Made by a program: the position numbers and the translations under genes. Shown here piece after piece: positions 19,366 through 28,788 of a stretch of 64,000 nt of DNA (positions within the stretch are counted from its first letter, which is position 1; each line of letters begins with the position of its first letter). Source of the DNA: Streptomyces endophytica (GTDB lineage: Bacteria; Actinomycetota; Actinomycetes; Streptomycetales; Streptomycetaceae); the NCBI RefSeq assembly GCF_026153355.1, contig NZ_CP110636.1, forward strand, positions 4,030,001 through 4,094,000, in the 5' to 3' direction. The notes below the pieces were generated by a model. That model saw only the letters and a list, made by a program, of their open reading frames with translations. It was not told where the DNA came from and made no database searches.

Positions 19366-22300
19366 GTGAACGAACAGACCGGTGCCCCGCGCGGGCCCAG
19401 CCGCAGAAAGGTCGTCGCCGCCACCGCGCTCGCCCCGGTCGCCGGGGCCCTCCCGCTCGGCGCCCGCACCGCCTCGGCCGCGCCCCGCGCCGCCGAGGCC
19501 GTGCTGCGGTCCGACGCACTGGAGGTCCGCGTCGACACCGCCTTCCCGCGCATCGTCTCCTACACCGACCGCGCCACCGGAGCCGTCCTGCACGGCCAGC
19601 ACACCCCGGTCACCCAGGTCCTCGTCGACGGCACCGCCCGCACTCCGCAGGTCACCCACCGGGCCCGCGCCGACCGCGCCACCTACACCCTCACCTTCGA
19701 CGGCGGCACCACCGTCACCGTCGAGATCACCGTCCAGGACCGGCGGACCACCTGGCGGGTCACCCGCATCGCCGACACCCCCGCCCTGCGCGTCGGCACG
19801 CTCCAGATCCCCGGCCTCGCCCTGCTCTCCGTACGCAGCGACCAGCCCGGCGCGACCCTGCTCGCGGCCCGCATCGAACTCGACAAGGCCAAGAGCGGCG
19901 ACACCCTCGTCGAGGTCACCGACCACACCCCCGCCGAGGCCGCCCCCACCGGCTGCGCCTACGCCGTCGTCGCCACCGACCAGCTGGCCGCCGGCATCGA
20001 GACCAACACCGTCTACGACAAGCCCACCGGCGCCACCACCTGGGAGAACGGCCGGCTGTGGCGGCAGACCGTGCAGGGCGACGGCTTCGTGGCGGCCACC
20101 CTCACCCCCGGGCAGTGGACCCACCGCGCGGCCGGCCAGCCGACGGGCGCCACCGACCCGCTGCCGTACGCGACCGTCATCGTCACCGGCGACCGCAACG
20201 GCGACGGCCGCACCGACTGGCAGGACGCCGCGATCGCCCTGCGCGACATCATGGTCATGCCGCTCGGCGCCGACGAACAGCACCTCCGGGTCGTCCCGCA
20301 CATCCCGTTCAACTTCGCCAGCCAGGCCACCAACCCGTTCCTCGCCACCCTCGACCACGTCAAACGGATCGCCCTGGCCACCGACGGACTACGGCAGTTC
20401 ACCCTCCTCAAGGGCTACCAGTCCGAAGGCCACGACTCCGCCCACCCCGACTACGGCGGCAACTACAACGAACGGGCCGGCGGCCTCGCCGACCTCAACA
20501 CCCTGCTGCGCGCCGGAAAGAAGTGGAACAGCGACTTCGCGGTGCACGTCAACGCCACCGAGTCCTACCCCGTCGCGCACGCCTTCTCCGAGCAGCTCGT
20601 CAACAAGGACGACAAGCAGTGGGACTGGCTCGACCAGTCCTACCGCATCGACGCCCGCCGCGACCTCGTCGCCGGCACCATCGCCGCCCGCTTCGCCCGG
20701 CTCCGCAAGGAGACCGACCCCGCCCTGACCACCCTCTACCTCGACGTCTTCCGGGAATCCGGCTGGAACTCCGACCGCCTCCAGCGCCATCTGCGCGACC
20801 AGGGCTGGCAGATCGCCACCGAATGGGGCCACGGCCTGGAACGGTCCTCCCTCTGGTCGCACTGGGCCAACGAGACCGACTACGGCCCCGACACCTCCCG
20901 CGGCATCAACTCCCGGCTGATCCGCTTCCTGCGCAACCACCACAAGGACGTCTTCGCCAACAAGTGGCCCACCCTCCTCGGCAGCGGCCGCATGGGCAAC
21001 TTCGAGGGCTGGGTCGGCAAGACCGACTGGCACGCCTTCTACGCCATCATCTGGACCGACGCCCTCCCCGCCAAATACCTCCAGGCCTACCCGATCAAGA
21101 CCTGGACCGACCACGAGATCACCTTCGAGGGCCCCACCCACACCGCCGTCAGCGACACCGGCGGCACCCGCCGGATCACCACCGACGGCCGGCTGGTCTA
21201 CGACGGCGGCAGCTACCTGCTCCCCTGGGAACCCCGCCGCGCCACCGACCCCGGCAAGCTCTACCACTACAACCCCCGCGGCGGCACCACGAGTTGGGAC
21301 CTGCCCCGCGGCTGGTCCACCGCCACCACCGTGCACGCCTACCGGCTCACCGACCAGGGCCGCACCCGGCACACCCGGCTGCCGGTCCGCGCCGGCCGGA
21401 TCACCCTCACCGCCGAGGCCGGCGTGCCGTACGTCGTCCACCGCGACCCGGCCCCCGCCCAGCCCGACCCCCGCTGGGGCGAAGGCACCCCGCTGACCGA
21501 CCCCGGCTTCCACTCCGGCACCCTCGACGCCTGGCGGACCACCGGACCGGCCACCGTCCGGGCCAGCGACCGCGGTGACCACGAACTCGTCATCGGCGCC
21601 GGCCCGGCCGCCCGCGTCGCCCAGAACCTCACCCGCCTCGCCCCCGGCAGCTACGCCGCCTCCGTCCAGGTCGAGGTCGGCGCCACCCCCGGCGAACGCC
21701 GCCGCGCCGCCCTGGAGATCCGCACCGCCGACGGCCTCACCACCGCCAACTGGACCGACACCTCCACCGCCGGCAACTACGTCGCCGCCGACCGCAAGTC
21801 CGGCACCCGCTTCCAGCGCCTCTTCACCCACTTCACCGTCCCCGAAGGCGGCGGCCCCACCACCCTCGCCCTCACCGCCGCCGCCGGAGCGGCCCGGATC
21901 CGCTTCGACAACGTCCGCGTCGTCCCCGCCACCCCCACCACCAAGAAGGGCACCCTCGTATACGAGGACTTCGAGCACGTCCCCCAGGGCTGGGGCGTCT
22001 TCGTCAAGGGCGACGCCGGCGGCAGCACCGACCCCCGCACCCACATCGCCCAGCGGCACGCCCCCTACACCCAGGCCGGCTGGAACGGCAAGGCCATCGA
22101 CGACGTCATCGACGGCGGCCAGTCCCTCAAGTCCCGCGGCGAGAACACCGGCCTGGTCTACCGCACCGTCCCGCACACCGTCCGCTGCACCCCCGGCCAC
22201 CGCTACCGCGTGACCTTCCGCTACGAGAACGAACGCGCCGGCCAGTACGCCTGGATCACCGCCGTCGACGACCCCGCACCCCGCGAACTGACCCGCACCC

Positions 22301-22446
22301 CGCTCCCCGTCGCCACCCGGCCCACCACCCACACCTACGAGTTCACCGCGCCCGCCACCGGCGAAGCATGGATCGGGCTGCACAAAACCGGCGACGACGG
22401 AACCGCGGAGTTCGTCCTGGACTCTTTCGAGGTGCGCGAGGTGTAG
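19366..22446 (+). CDS. Endo-alpha-N-acetylgalactosaminidase (GH101), secreted
   Basis: 1026 residues from GTG 19366 with AGGAGG 9 bp upstream. The twin-arginine-type signal SRRKVVAATALAPVAGALP ends near ASAAP. GH101 enzymes release Gal-beta-1,3-GalNAc from O-glycans. The catalytic barrel shows LYLDVFRESGW (nucleophile Asp about 460) and IATEWGHG (acid/base Glu about 486), then HWANETDYG. An EF-hand-like GDRNGDGRTDWQDAAIALRD lies near residues 275-295. Two beta-rich C-terminal domains (about 715-855 and 865-1026) look like carbohydrate-binding modules. It faces a GH35 gene tail to tail. Confidence 0.9.
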   Translation: MNEQTGAPRGPSRRKVVAATALAPVAGALPLGARTASAAPRAAEAVLRSDALEVRVDTAFPRIVSYTDRATGAVLHGQHTPVTQVLVDGTARTPQVTHRARADRATYTLTFDGGTTVTVEITVQDRRTTWRVTRIADTPALRVGTLQIPGLALLSVRSDQPGATLLAARIELDKAKSGDTLVEVTDHTPAEAAPTGCAYAVVATDQLAAGIETNTVYDKPTGATTWENGRLWRQTVQGDGFVAATLTPGQWTHRAAGQPTGATDPLPYATVIVTGDRNGDGRTDWQDAAIALRDIMVMPLGADEQHLRVVPHIPFNFASQATNPFLATLDHVKRIALATDGLRQFTLLKGYQSEGHDSAHPDYGGNYNERAGGLADLNTLLRAGKKWNSDFAVHVNATESYPVAHAFSEQLVNKDDKQWDWLDQSYRIDARRDLVAGTIAARFARLRKETDPALTTLYLDVFRESGWNSDRLQRHLRDQGWQIATEWGHGLERSSLWSHWANETDYGPDTSRGINSRLIRFLRNHHKDVFANKWPTLLGSGRMGNFEGWVGKTDWHAFYAIIWTDALPAKYLQAYPIKTWTDHEITFEGPTHTAVSDTGGTRRITTDGRLVYDGGSYLLPWEPRRATDPGKLYHYNPRGGTTSWDLPRGWSTATTVHAYRLTDQGRTRHTRLPVRAGRITLTAEAGVPYVVHRDPAPAQPDPRWGEGTPLTDPGFHSGTLDAWRTTGPATVRASDRGDHELVIGAGPAARVAQNLTRLAPGSYAASVQVEVGATPGERRRAALEIRTADGLTTANWTDTSTAGNYVAADRKSGTRFQRLFTHFTVPEGGGPTTLALTAAAGAARIRFDNVRVVPATPTTKKGTLVYEDFEHVPQGWGVFVKGDAGGSTDPRTHIAQRHAPYTQAGWNGKAIDDVIDGGQSLKSRGENTGLVYRTVPHTVRCTPGHRYRVTFRYENERAGQYAWITAVDDPAPRELTRTPLPVATRPTTHTYEFTAPATGEAWIGLHKTGDDGTAEFVLDSFEVREV

Positions 22447-22448
22447 TC

Positions 22449-22486
22449 GGAGCCGTGGGAGCGGGTCGGTGCGCCCCCACGGCTCC
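22449..22486. terminator. Shared bidirectional terminator between GH101 and GH35 genes
   Basis: Perfect 11-bp inverted repeat (GGAGCCGTGGG at 22449-22459, complement 22476-22486) fills the 53-bp gap between two convergent genes. Confidence 0.65.
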
Positions 22487-22499
22487 CCACCCGCGGCGG

Positions 22500-24302
22500 T
22501 CAACCCGCCGCGGGCACCAGACCGGGCGCCCCGGCCCCTTCCCCCACAGCGGCCGGGGCGCCCTCCCACTCCCACACCAGCACCTCGTTGCGGCCCGCCC
22601 GCAGCACCGGCCCCGGCACATACAGCGCACGCTGCGGCCCCACCGCCCGATAGCGGCCCAGACAGAACCCGTTGACCCACACGAACCCGTGCACCCAGCC
22701 CGGCAGCGTCACCTCCGCGTCCCCCGGCCGCCCCGCCACCGTCACCACCCCCCGGTACAGCCCCGCCCCGCCCGCCGCCCGCGCCACCGGCCCGAACGGC
22801 ACCTTCTCCAACGCCCCCGGCTGCTCCAGCGCGTCCAGCCGCAGCCCCCGCGACCGCACCCCGTGCAGGAACTGCCGCTCGTGCAGCAACCCGCCCGTGA
22901 TCCCCTTCGGCTCACCCAGCCGCGGACCGTAGTTGACCCGCCCCAGCGACTGCACCCACACCTCCACCGACGCCGGTCCCGCCACGTCCCCCACCACCGC
23001 GTCCTCGCCGTCCACCACCGCCCGCCGCACCCCGTCGACGCACACCACCGCCCGGTCCCGCACCCCCCGCAGCCGCAGCGGATATCCCTCCCGCGGCCCC
23101 GGCACCGCCACCCGGTAACGGACCAGCCCCCGGTCCACACCCAGCTCCTCGAACGTCGCCGGACCGCCGCCCACCACCTCGGCCCCGCCCAGCGCGTCCA
23201 TCACCGCCCCGGCCGGCGCCCACGCCACCAGCTCCACCACCGCCGCGGACGACAGCACCGGCAGCGGCTCCGGCACCGCCGGCAGCGGCCCTTCGGCCCA
23301 CTCCGCCAGCACCTCCCGGAACCGCCGGAACTTCTCCGTCGGCCGCCCCCGCTCGTCCACCGGCGCCCCGTAGTCGTACGACGTCACCGTCGGCAGCAAC
23401 GCCCCGTCGTGCAGCTCACCCGCCCGGTTCGCCCCCGCCCACCCGCCGAAACTCGTCCCGCCGTGCGCCATGTAGACGTTCACCGAGGCACCGCACTGAA
23501 GGATCTCCCGCAACGCCCCGGCCGCGTCCGCCGCCTCCCGCGGCTCCGCCACCCGGCCCCAGTGCGCGAACCACCCGCACCAGAACTCCATGCACATCAA
23601 CGGCCCCGCCGGCCGGTGCCGCCGCAGCGCCGCGAACGCCTCCCGCGCCCCGCTGCCGAAATTCGCGGTGGCCAGCACCCCCGGCACCGCACCACCCGTC
23701 AGCATGTGGTCCTCCGGCCCGTCCGACGTGAACAGCGGCACCTCCACCCCGAGCTCCCGCAGCCGCCCCACGATCCACTCCAGATACCGCACATCACTGC
23801 CGTACGAGCCGTACTCGTTCTCCGCCTGCACCATGACCACCGGACCACCCCGCCCGTCCGGCCCCGCCACGGTGCACTGCCGCGCCACGACCTGCGGCAG
23901 CAACCGCCCGAACCACCCCTCCACCGCCCGCAGATACGCCGCGTCCCGCGTCCGCACCCGCGACCCCAGCGGCCCCGTCAGCCACTCCGGCAGCCCGCCG
24001 TTCTCCCACTCCGCGCAGATGTACGGCCCCGGACGGACGATCGCCCACAGTCCCGCCGCCCGCACCGCGTCCAGGAACCGGCCCGGCGCCTCCGCGTCCC
24101 GGAACTCCCCGGGCCGCGGCTCGTGCAGATTCCACGGCACATAGGTCTCCACACAGTTCAGACCCATCGCCTTCAGCATCGCCAGCCGGTGCCCCCACTG
24201 CGCCTCGTGCACCCGGAAATAGTGCAGCGCCCCCGACAGCAACCGCACCGGCCGCCCGTCCAGCTCGAAATCCCGCTCGCCCACCACGAACCGTGCCACC
24301 AC
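22500..24302 (-). CDS. Beta-galactosidase, glycoside hydrolase family 35
   Basis: 600 residues from tandem GTG codons at 24302/24299. No signal peptide is seen, so probably cytosolic. The barrel opens with LLSGALHYFRVHEAQW and CVETYVPWNLHEP, followed by RPGPYICAEWENGG, a GH35 signature. The acid/base Glu is in VQAENEYGSYG (near residue 160) and the nucleophile Glu in CMEFWCGWF (near 235). A C-terminal beta-sandwich carries WVHGFVWVNGFCLGRY, common in GH35. It would remove terminal beta-galactose, for example from the disaccharide released by the convergent GH101 enzyme. A divergent AraC regulator lies 216 bp away. Confidence 0.93.
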   Translation of the reverse strand: MVARFVVGERDFELDGRPVRLLSGALHYFRVHEAQWGHRLAMLKAMGLNCVETYVPWNLHEPRPGEFRDAEAPGRFLDAVRAAGLWAIVRPGPYICAEWENGGLPEWLTGPLGSRVRTRDAAYLRAVEGWFGRLLPQVVARQCTVAGPDGRGGPVVMVQAENEYGSYGSDVRYLEWIVGRLRELGVEVPLFTSDGPEDHMLTGGAVPGVLATANFGSGAREAFAALRRHRPAGPLMCMEFWCGWFAHWGRVAEPREAADAAGALREILQCGASVNVYMAHGGTSFGGWAGANRAGELHDGALLPTVTSYDYGAPVDERGRPTEKFRRFREVLAEWAEGPLPAVPEPLPVLSSAAVVELVAWAPAGAVMDALGGAEVVGGGPATFEELGVDRGLVRYRVAVPGPREGYPLRLRGVRDRAVVCVDGVRRAVVDGEDAVVGDVAGPASVEVWVQSLGRVNYGPRLGEPKGITGGLLHERQFLHGVRSRGLRLDALEQPGALEKVPFGPVARAAGGAGLYRGVVTVAGRPGDAEVTLPGWVHGFVWVNGFCLGRYRAVGPQRALYVPGPVLRAGRNEVLVWEWEGAPAAVGEGAGAPGLVPAAG

Positions 24303-24517
24303 GCCCCCTCCCAGGCCGCCCGCGCCCGCCCGGCCGGGCCGACCGGGCACACGCGGGCGCGCTCACCTCACCGATCACCCTCGCCCTCTGGCGGCCCGCC
24401 GGTCCATGGACAAAGATCGGCGTTGTTTGGACGGAAGCGGTCAGGGCGGGCCCCGGATCAACCAGACCCGAACGACCCGGAAGACACCGCCCGGTACGGA
24501 GCGACGGGAGCCCCGGC

Positions 24518-25392
24518 GTGTACCACACCTGGATGCGCTACTTCACCCCGAGCCCGGTCCACCACCGGCTCGGCCTGGTCTGCCTGGGCGTCGGCCTCCA
24601 GCACGGCACCCTCCCCCGGTCGGCCCCCGCACCCTCGACCACCACGTCGCCATCGTCATCCGCGCCGGCCGCGGCTGGTACACCACCCCCGACGGCCACC
24701 GCCACACCCTCACCGCCCCCGCACTCCTCTGGATCCTCCCCGGCGTCACCCACCACTACGGCGCCGACCCCGACACCGGCTGGGACGAAAGCTTCGTCGA
24801 CTTCACCGGCCCCGCCACCGCCACCTACACCGAACTCGGCTACATCGACCCCGACCACCCCGTCGTCCCCCTCGCCGACACCGGCCCCGCCCGCACCGCC
24901 ATCGGCAAGATCGCCCGCGCCGCCCGCCGCGGCAACCCCCTCCTCGACGTCGAGACCGCGGCCGCCGTCCACGAACTCCTCGTCGCCCTGCGCCGCGCCC
25001 GCGCCGACACCGACGCCGACGGCGACCCCGTCCTGGCCGCCCTCGCCCGCGACGCCTTCCTCCCCCTCTCCGTCGCCGAACACGCCGCCCGCCACGGCAT
25101 GACCCCCACCGAACTCCGCACCGCCGTCCGCCGCGGCGCCGGCTGCAGCCCCAAGGACTATCTCCTCGGCATCCGCCTCGGCCGCGCCAAGGAACTCCTC
25201 GTCGGCACCGAACTCCCGGTCGCCGCCGTCGCCCGCCGCGTCGGCTACGACGACCCCGCCTACTTCAGCCGCCTCTTCACCCGCCGCGTCGGCACCGCCC
25301 CCGTCCGCTTCCGCGACCGCCAGGTCAAAAGCGTCCCCGGCGGCTGGTCCACCCAGATCCCCGACCCCGACAACCCACCCCTCGTCGGCTGA
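24518..25392 (+). CDS. AraC-family transcriptional regulator
   Basis: About 291 residues. GTG 24518 (VYHTWMRYFTPSPVHHRLGL) follows GGGAG. One frame break near 24617, in a five-C run, needs an extra C to join HGTLP to VGPRTLDHHVAIVIRAGRGW. The N-terminal cupin-like sensing domain spans about 20-130 (GWYTTPDGHRHTLTAPALLW). The C-terminal double helix-turn-helix includes SVAEHAARHGMTPTELRTAVRR and TELPVAAVARRVGYDDPAYFSRLF, then GTAPVRFR, the standard AraC ending. It is divergent from GH35 and probably activates glycan-use genes here. Confidence 0.88.
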
Positions 25393-25453
25393 CCCGCCCC
25401 GCCCACCGCCCCCCGGCGAACCCCCGTGCGCCGCCGACCGACCGTACGGCAGC

Positions 25454-28129
25454 ATGGCCACCATGCCCCAACTGCAGCGCGACGAGGCGCAGACCCGAGC
25501 CCGCCACATCGACGTCCACCGCTACGACATCGCCCTCGACCTCACCCAGGGCGACGAGCGATTCGGTTCCCGTACGGTCATCCACTTCACCGCACGCACC
25601 GACGGTGACACCTTCGTCGAACTCCGCCCCGCCGAGCTGCACACCGCCACCCTCGACGGCCGGCCCCTCGACCCGGCCACCCTCGACGACAACCGCCTCC
25701 CCCTCACCGGCCTCACCGCCGGCCCCCACGAACTCCACGTCCACGCCACCATGCGCTACTCCCGCACCGGCGAGGGCATGCACCGCTTCACCGACCCCGC
25801 CGACGGCGAGGCCTACGTCTACACCCAGCTGTTCATGGAGGACGTCCAGCGCGTCTTCGCCGCCTTCGACCAGCCCGACCTCAAGGCCGTCTTCGCCCTC
25901 ACCGTCCAGGCCCCCGAAAACTGGACCGTCCTCGCCAACGGCATCACCGAACACCTGGGGGAGGGCCACTGGAAAGCCGCCCCCACCCCCCTCATCTCCA
26001 CCTACCTCGTCGCCGTCGCCGCCGGCCCCTGGCACTCCGTCCGCACCGAACACGCCGGACTGCCCTTCGGCATCCACTGCCGCCGCTCCCTCGCCCCCCA
26101 CCTCGACGCCGACGCCGAGGAAATCCTCGACCTCACCCGCCGCTGCTACGACCGCTACCACCAGATCTTCGAGGAGCCCTACCCCTTCGACTCCTACGAC
26201 CAGGCCTTCGTCCCCGAATTCAACGCCGGCGCCATGGAGAACCCCGGCCTGGTCACCTTCCGCGACGAATTCGTCTACCGCTCCGCCGTCACCGACACCG
26301 AACGCCAGACCCGCGGCATGGTCATCGCCCACGAAATGGCCCACATGTGGTTCGGCGACCTCGTCACCCTCCGGTGGTGGGACGACATCTGGCTCAATGA
26401 GTCCTTCGCCGAATACATGGGCTACCAGGTCCTCTCCGAAGCCACCCGCTTCACCGACACCTGGACCGACTTCGCCATCGCCCGCAAGGGCTGGGCTACG
26501 ACGCCGACCAGCGCCCCTCCACCCACCCCGTCGCCCCCGCCCCCGACGACGTCCCCGACACCGCCTCCGCCCTCCTCAACTTCGACGGCATCTCCTACGC
26601 CAAGGGCGCCTCCGCCCTGCGCCAACTCGTCGCCTGGATGGGGAGAAGGACTTCCTCGCCGGCATCAACGACCACTTCGCCCGCCACCGCTTCGGCAACG
26701 CCACCCTCGCCGACTTCATCGACTCCCTCGCCCGCGCCACCCACCGCGACGTCCACAGCTGGGCCGCCCGCTGGCTGCGCACCACCGGCGTCGACACCCT
26801 CACCCCCGTCGTCGGCGACACCGACGGCCAGTGGAACCTCACCGTCGAACAGACCGGCAGCCAGGACGGCACCCGCCCGCACCGCCTCACCGTCGGCCTC
26901 TACGACCCCGACCCGCACACCCCCGGCCGCCTCATCGCCCGCACCCCGCTCACCCTCGACGTCCCCGACGACGCCACCCACACCGGCACCGGCCGCCGCC
27001 CCGCCCTGCTCCTCCTCAACGACCAGGACCTCACCTACGCCAAGGTCCGCCTCGACCCCGCCTCCTGGGACACCGCCCTCGCCGCCCTCTCCGGCCTGCC
27101 CGACCCGCTCACCCGCGCCGTCGTCTGGAACGCCGCCCGCGACATGGTCCGCGACGGCGAACTCGCCCCCACCGCCTACCTCGATGCCGCCCGCGCCCAC
27201 CTCCCGCACGAAACCGACCTCGCCATCCTCCAGGGCGTCCTCACCTTCGCCCGCACCCAGATCGCCGACCGCTACCTCACCCCCACCGACCGCCACACCG
27301 CCCTGACCACCCTCACCGCCCTCAGCCGCGACATACTCCGCCGCACCGAAGGCCCCGAACACGGCACCGCCGCCGGCCTCCGGCTCACCGCCGTCCGCGC
27401 CTTCATCGACAGCGCCACCACCCCCGAAGGCATCCAGGACTGGCTCGACGACGGCAGCGTCCCCGGCGGCCCCCACCTCGACCCCGAACTGCGCTGGCGC
27501 ATCCTCGGCCGGCTCGCCACCCTCGGCGCCGCACCCCCCGCCGAACTCCACGCCACCATCGACGCCGAACTCGCCCGCGACCCCAGCGCCACCGGCCGCG
27601 AAGGCGCCGCCCGCTGCCGCGCCGCCCTCCCCGACCCCGCCGCCAAACAAGCCGCCTGGGACGCCCTCTTCACCACCGACGAGGACACCGCCCTCTCCAA
27701 CTACCTCTTCACCGCCACCGCCACCGGCTTCTGGGCCCCCGAACACCACGACCTGCTCCGGCCCTACGTCGCCCGCTACTTCACCGACGTCCCCGGCCTC
27801 GCCGCCGCCCGCGGCGCCGCCCTCGCCGAAGCCGCCGGCCGCTACGCCTTCCCCGCCACCTTCATCGACGAAGAAACCCTGCACCTCGGCGAAACCTGCC
27901 TCACCGACCGCGACCCCACCCCCGCCCTCCGCCGCAAACTCACCGACCAACTCGACGATTTGCGACGCGCGTTGCGGGTCCGGACCACCTTCGCGGACCT
28001 GGCCCCTGGGGCTGGTGCCTCTGGGACTGCCGCACCCGGGGCTGGTGCCCTGGGGCCGGTGCCGCTGGTGCGGGTGCCCCTGGTGCGGGTGCCGCTGGGG
28101 CCGGTGCACCCGGGAATACCGCTTCCTGA
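25454..28129 (+). CDS. pepN: Aminopeptidase N, M1 zinc metallopeptidase
   Basis: About 890 residues; family members remove N-terminal residues from peptides in the cytosol. It has the exopeptidase motif GAMEN (near residue 258) and zinc site HEMAHMWFGD with NESFAEY 18 residues later. The C-terminal ERAP1-like helical domain runs to RRKLTDQLDDLRRALRVR. Frame breaks near 26493 and 26640 each need one G. The 3' end is uncertain: the main frame stays open to 28706 through repeats, whereas another frame gives an Ala/Gly-rich tail ending GAGAPGNTAS at a TGA at 28129, just before a hairpin. I prefer the 28129 end with a third indel. Confidence 0.85.
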   Translation: MATMPQLQRDEAQTRARHIDVHRYDIALDLTQGDERFGSRTVIHFTARTDGDTFVELRPAELHTATLDGRPLDPATLDDNRLPLTGLTAGPHELHVHATMRYSRTGEGMHRFTDPADGEAYVYTQLFMEDVQRVFAAFDQPDLKAVFALTVQAPENWTVLANGITEHLGEGHWKAAPTPLISTYLVAVAAGPWHSVRTEHAGLPFGIHCRRSLAPHLDADAEEILDLTRRCYDRYHQIFEEPYPFDSYDQAFVPEFNAGAMENPGLVTFRDEFVYRSAVTDTERQTRGMVIAHEMAHMWFGDLVTLRWWDDIWLNESFAEYMGYQVLSEATRFTDTWTDFAIARKGWATTPTSAPPPTPSPPPPTTSPTPPPPSSTSTASPTPRAPPPCANSSPGWGEGLPRRHQRPLRPPPLRQRHPRRLHRLPRPRHPPRRPQLGRPLAAHHRRRHPHPRRRRHRRPVEPHRRTDRQPGRHPPAPPHRRPLRPRPAHPRPPHRPHPAHPRRPRRRHPHRHRPPPRPAPPQRPGPHLRQGPPRPRLLGHRPRRPLRPARPAHPRRRLERRPRHGPRRRTRPHRLPRCRPRPPPARNRPRHPPGRPHLRPHPDRRPLPHPHRPPHRPDHPHRPQPRHTPPHRRPRTRHRRRPPAHRRPRLHRQRHHPRRHPGLARRRQRPRRPPPRPRTALAHPRPARHPRRRTPRRTPRHHRRRTRPRPQRHRPRRRRPLPRRPPRPRRQTSRLGRPLHHRRGHRPLQLPLHRHRHRLLGPRTPRPAPALRRPLLHRRPRPRRRPRRRPRRSRRPLRLPRHLHRRRNPAPRRNLPHRPRPHPRPPPQTHRPTRRFATRVAGPDHLRGPGPWGWCLWDCRTRGWCPGAGAAGAGAPGAGAAGAGAPGNTAS
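28020..28110 (+). repeat. Degenerate short tandem repeats at the pepN 3' end
   Basis: Repeated GGTGCGGGTGCC/GGGGCTGGTGCC-type units encode an Ala/Gly-rich tail in one frame. The repeat probably explains why the reading frame is hard to follow here. Confidence 0.55.
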
Positions 28130-28199
28130 CGCCACGTTGTGGCCCGTAGGGGCCTTCCCACCCCCTACGGGTGCCCCTTACGAGTTCCGTTCGCCCCCC
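28112..28199 (+). repeat. 88-bp direct repeat, copy A, with terminator hairpin
   Basis: Copy A of an imperfect direct repeat; copy B is 270 bp downstream. Both share GGAATACCGC, CCACGTTGTGGCCC and CGTTCGCCCC blocks. Inside copy A, CCCGTAGGGG (28144-28153) pairs perfectly with CCCCTACGGG (28162-28171), giving a terminator-like hairpin after pepN. Confidence 0.7.
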
Positions 28200-28280
28200 G
28201 CCCACCCGCCCACCCGCCCGCCCGGGGGCTCCTGCCCCCCCCCGCGGCGTATCCCGGGGGCTTCCGCCTCCGCCCCCTGG

Positions 28281-28334
28281 GGAACCGACCCGGGAACCCC
28301 ACCCGGGCCTGGGGAACCCCACCCGGGCCTGGCC
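28281..28334 (+). repeat. Short tandem repeat in the pepN-desA gap
   Basis: GGAACCCCACCCGGGCCTGG occurs twice in tandem, with a diverged third copy upstream (GGAACCGACCCGGGAACCCC). Confidence 0.55.
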
Positions 28335-28381
28335 CCAGCCCCCAGCCCCCCTCGGAACCACCCCCCCGACTCTTCCCCCCG

Positions 28382-28469
28382 CGGAATACCGCCCCCTGCC
28401 CCCACGTTGTGGCCCCGCAGGGGGCTTTCGCATCCCCTACGGGCAACCCCTACGAGATCCGTTCGCCCC
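28382..28469 (+). repeat. 88-bp direct repeat, copy B
   Basis: Second copy of the 88-bp repeat. Its hairpin arms are less perfect (CCCGCAGGGG against CCCCTACGGG), so copy A keeps the better-paired structure. Confidence 0.7.
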
Positions 28470-28482
28470 ACCCCGGCCCCGG

Positions 28483-28552
28483 CTACCCCGCCCCGGGTGC
28501 CGCCTCGACCCCGGATGCCCCGCCCCGGGTGCCGCCTCCACCCCGGATGCCC
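28483..28552 (+). repeat. 33-bp tandem repeat, two copies
   Basis: The unit contains CCCCGGGTGCCGCCTC followed by ACCCCGGATGCC; two near-identical copies occur in series, with a fragment on each side. No gene is seen between 28130 and 28788. Confidence 0.55.
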
Positions 28553-28702
28553 GCGCCCCGAGCACCCCCGCCCGCCCCAGACGCCCCACCCCCAGGTGCC
28601 TCCGCCCCGCCACGGCATCCGGCCGCACCCGAACACCTGCGGTACACCCGTACCACTTACGGGTGGTATGACCGCGAGCGGGATACGCGCCGTACAGGGA
28701 AA

Positions 28703-28721
28703 GTAACTTAGGGCCGCCTAA
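28703..28721 (+). promoter_or_regulatory. Iron box (DmdR/IdeR-type operator) before desA
   Basis: The 19-mer GTAACTTAGGGCCGCCTAA matches the Streptomyces iron box TTAGGTTAGGCTCACCTAA at 13 positions, including the core TTAGG and CCTAA. It lies 68 bp before the desA ATG, the expected place for iron repression of siderophore genes. The match was made by eye. Confidence 0.65.
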
Positions 28722-28788
28722 ACAGCTCGTCCGTACCCGGACCGGCCAGGCACACCGCCCCAACTCTCCCTGACAGAAGAGCACATCC

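Noticed and set aside
28020..28600. CRISPR array
   Set aside because: Repeats differ in length and spacing, lack unique spacers of constant size, and no cas genes are present.
22368..28706. 2112-codon open frame on the + strand
   Set aside because: The first part is antisense to GH35 and out of frame with AraC; only the section from about 26640 is real, as the 3' half of pepN.
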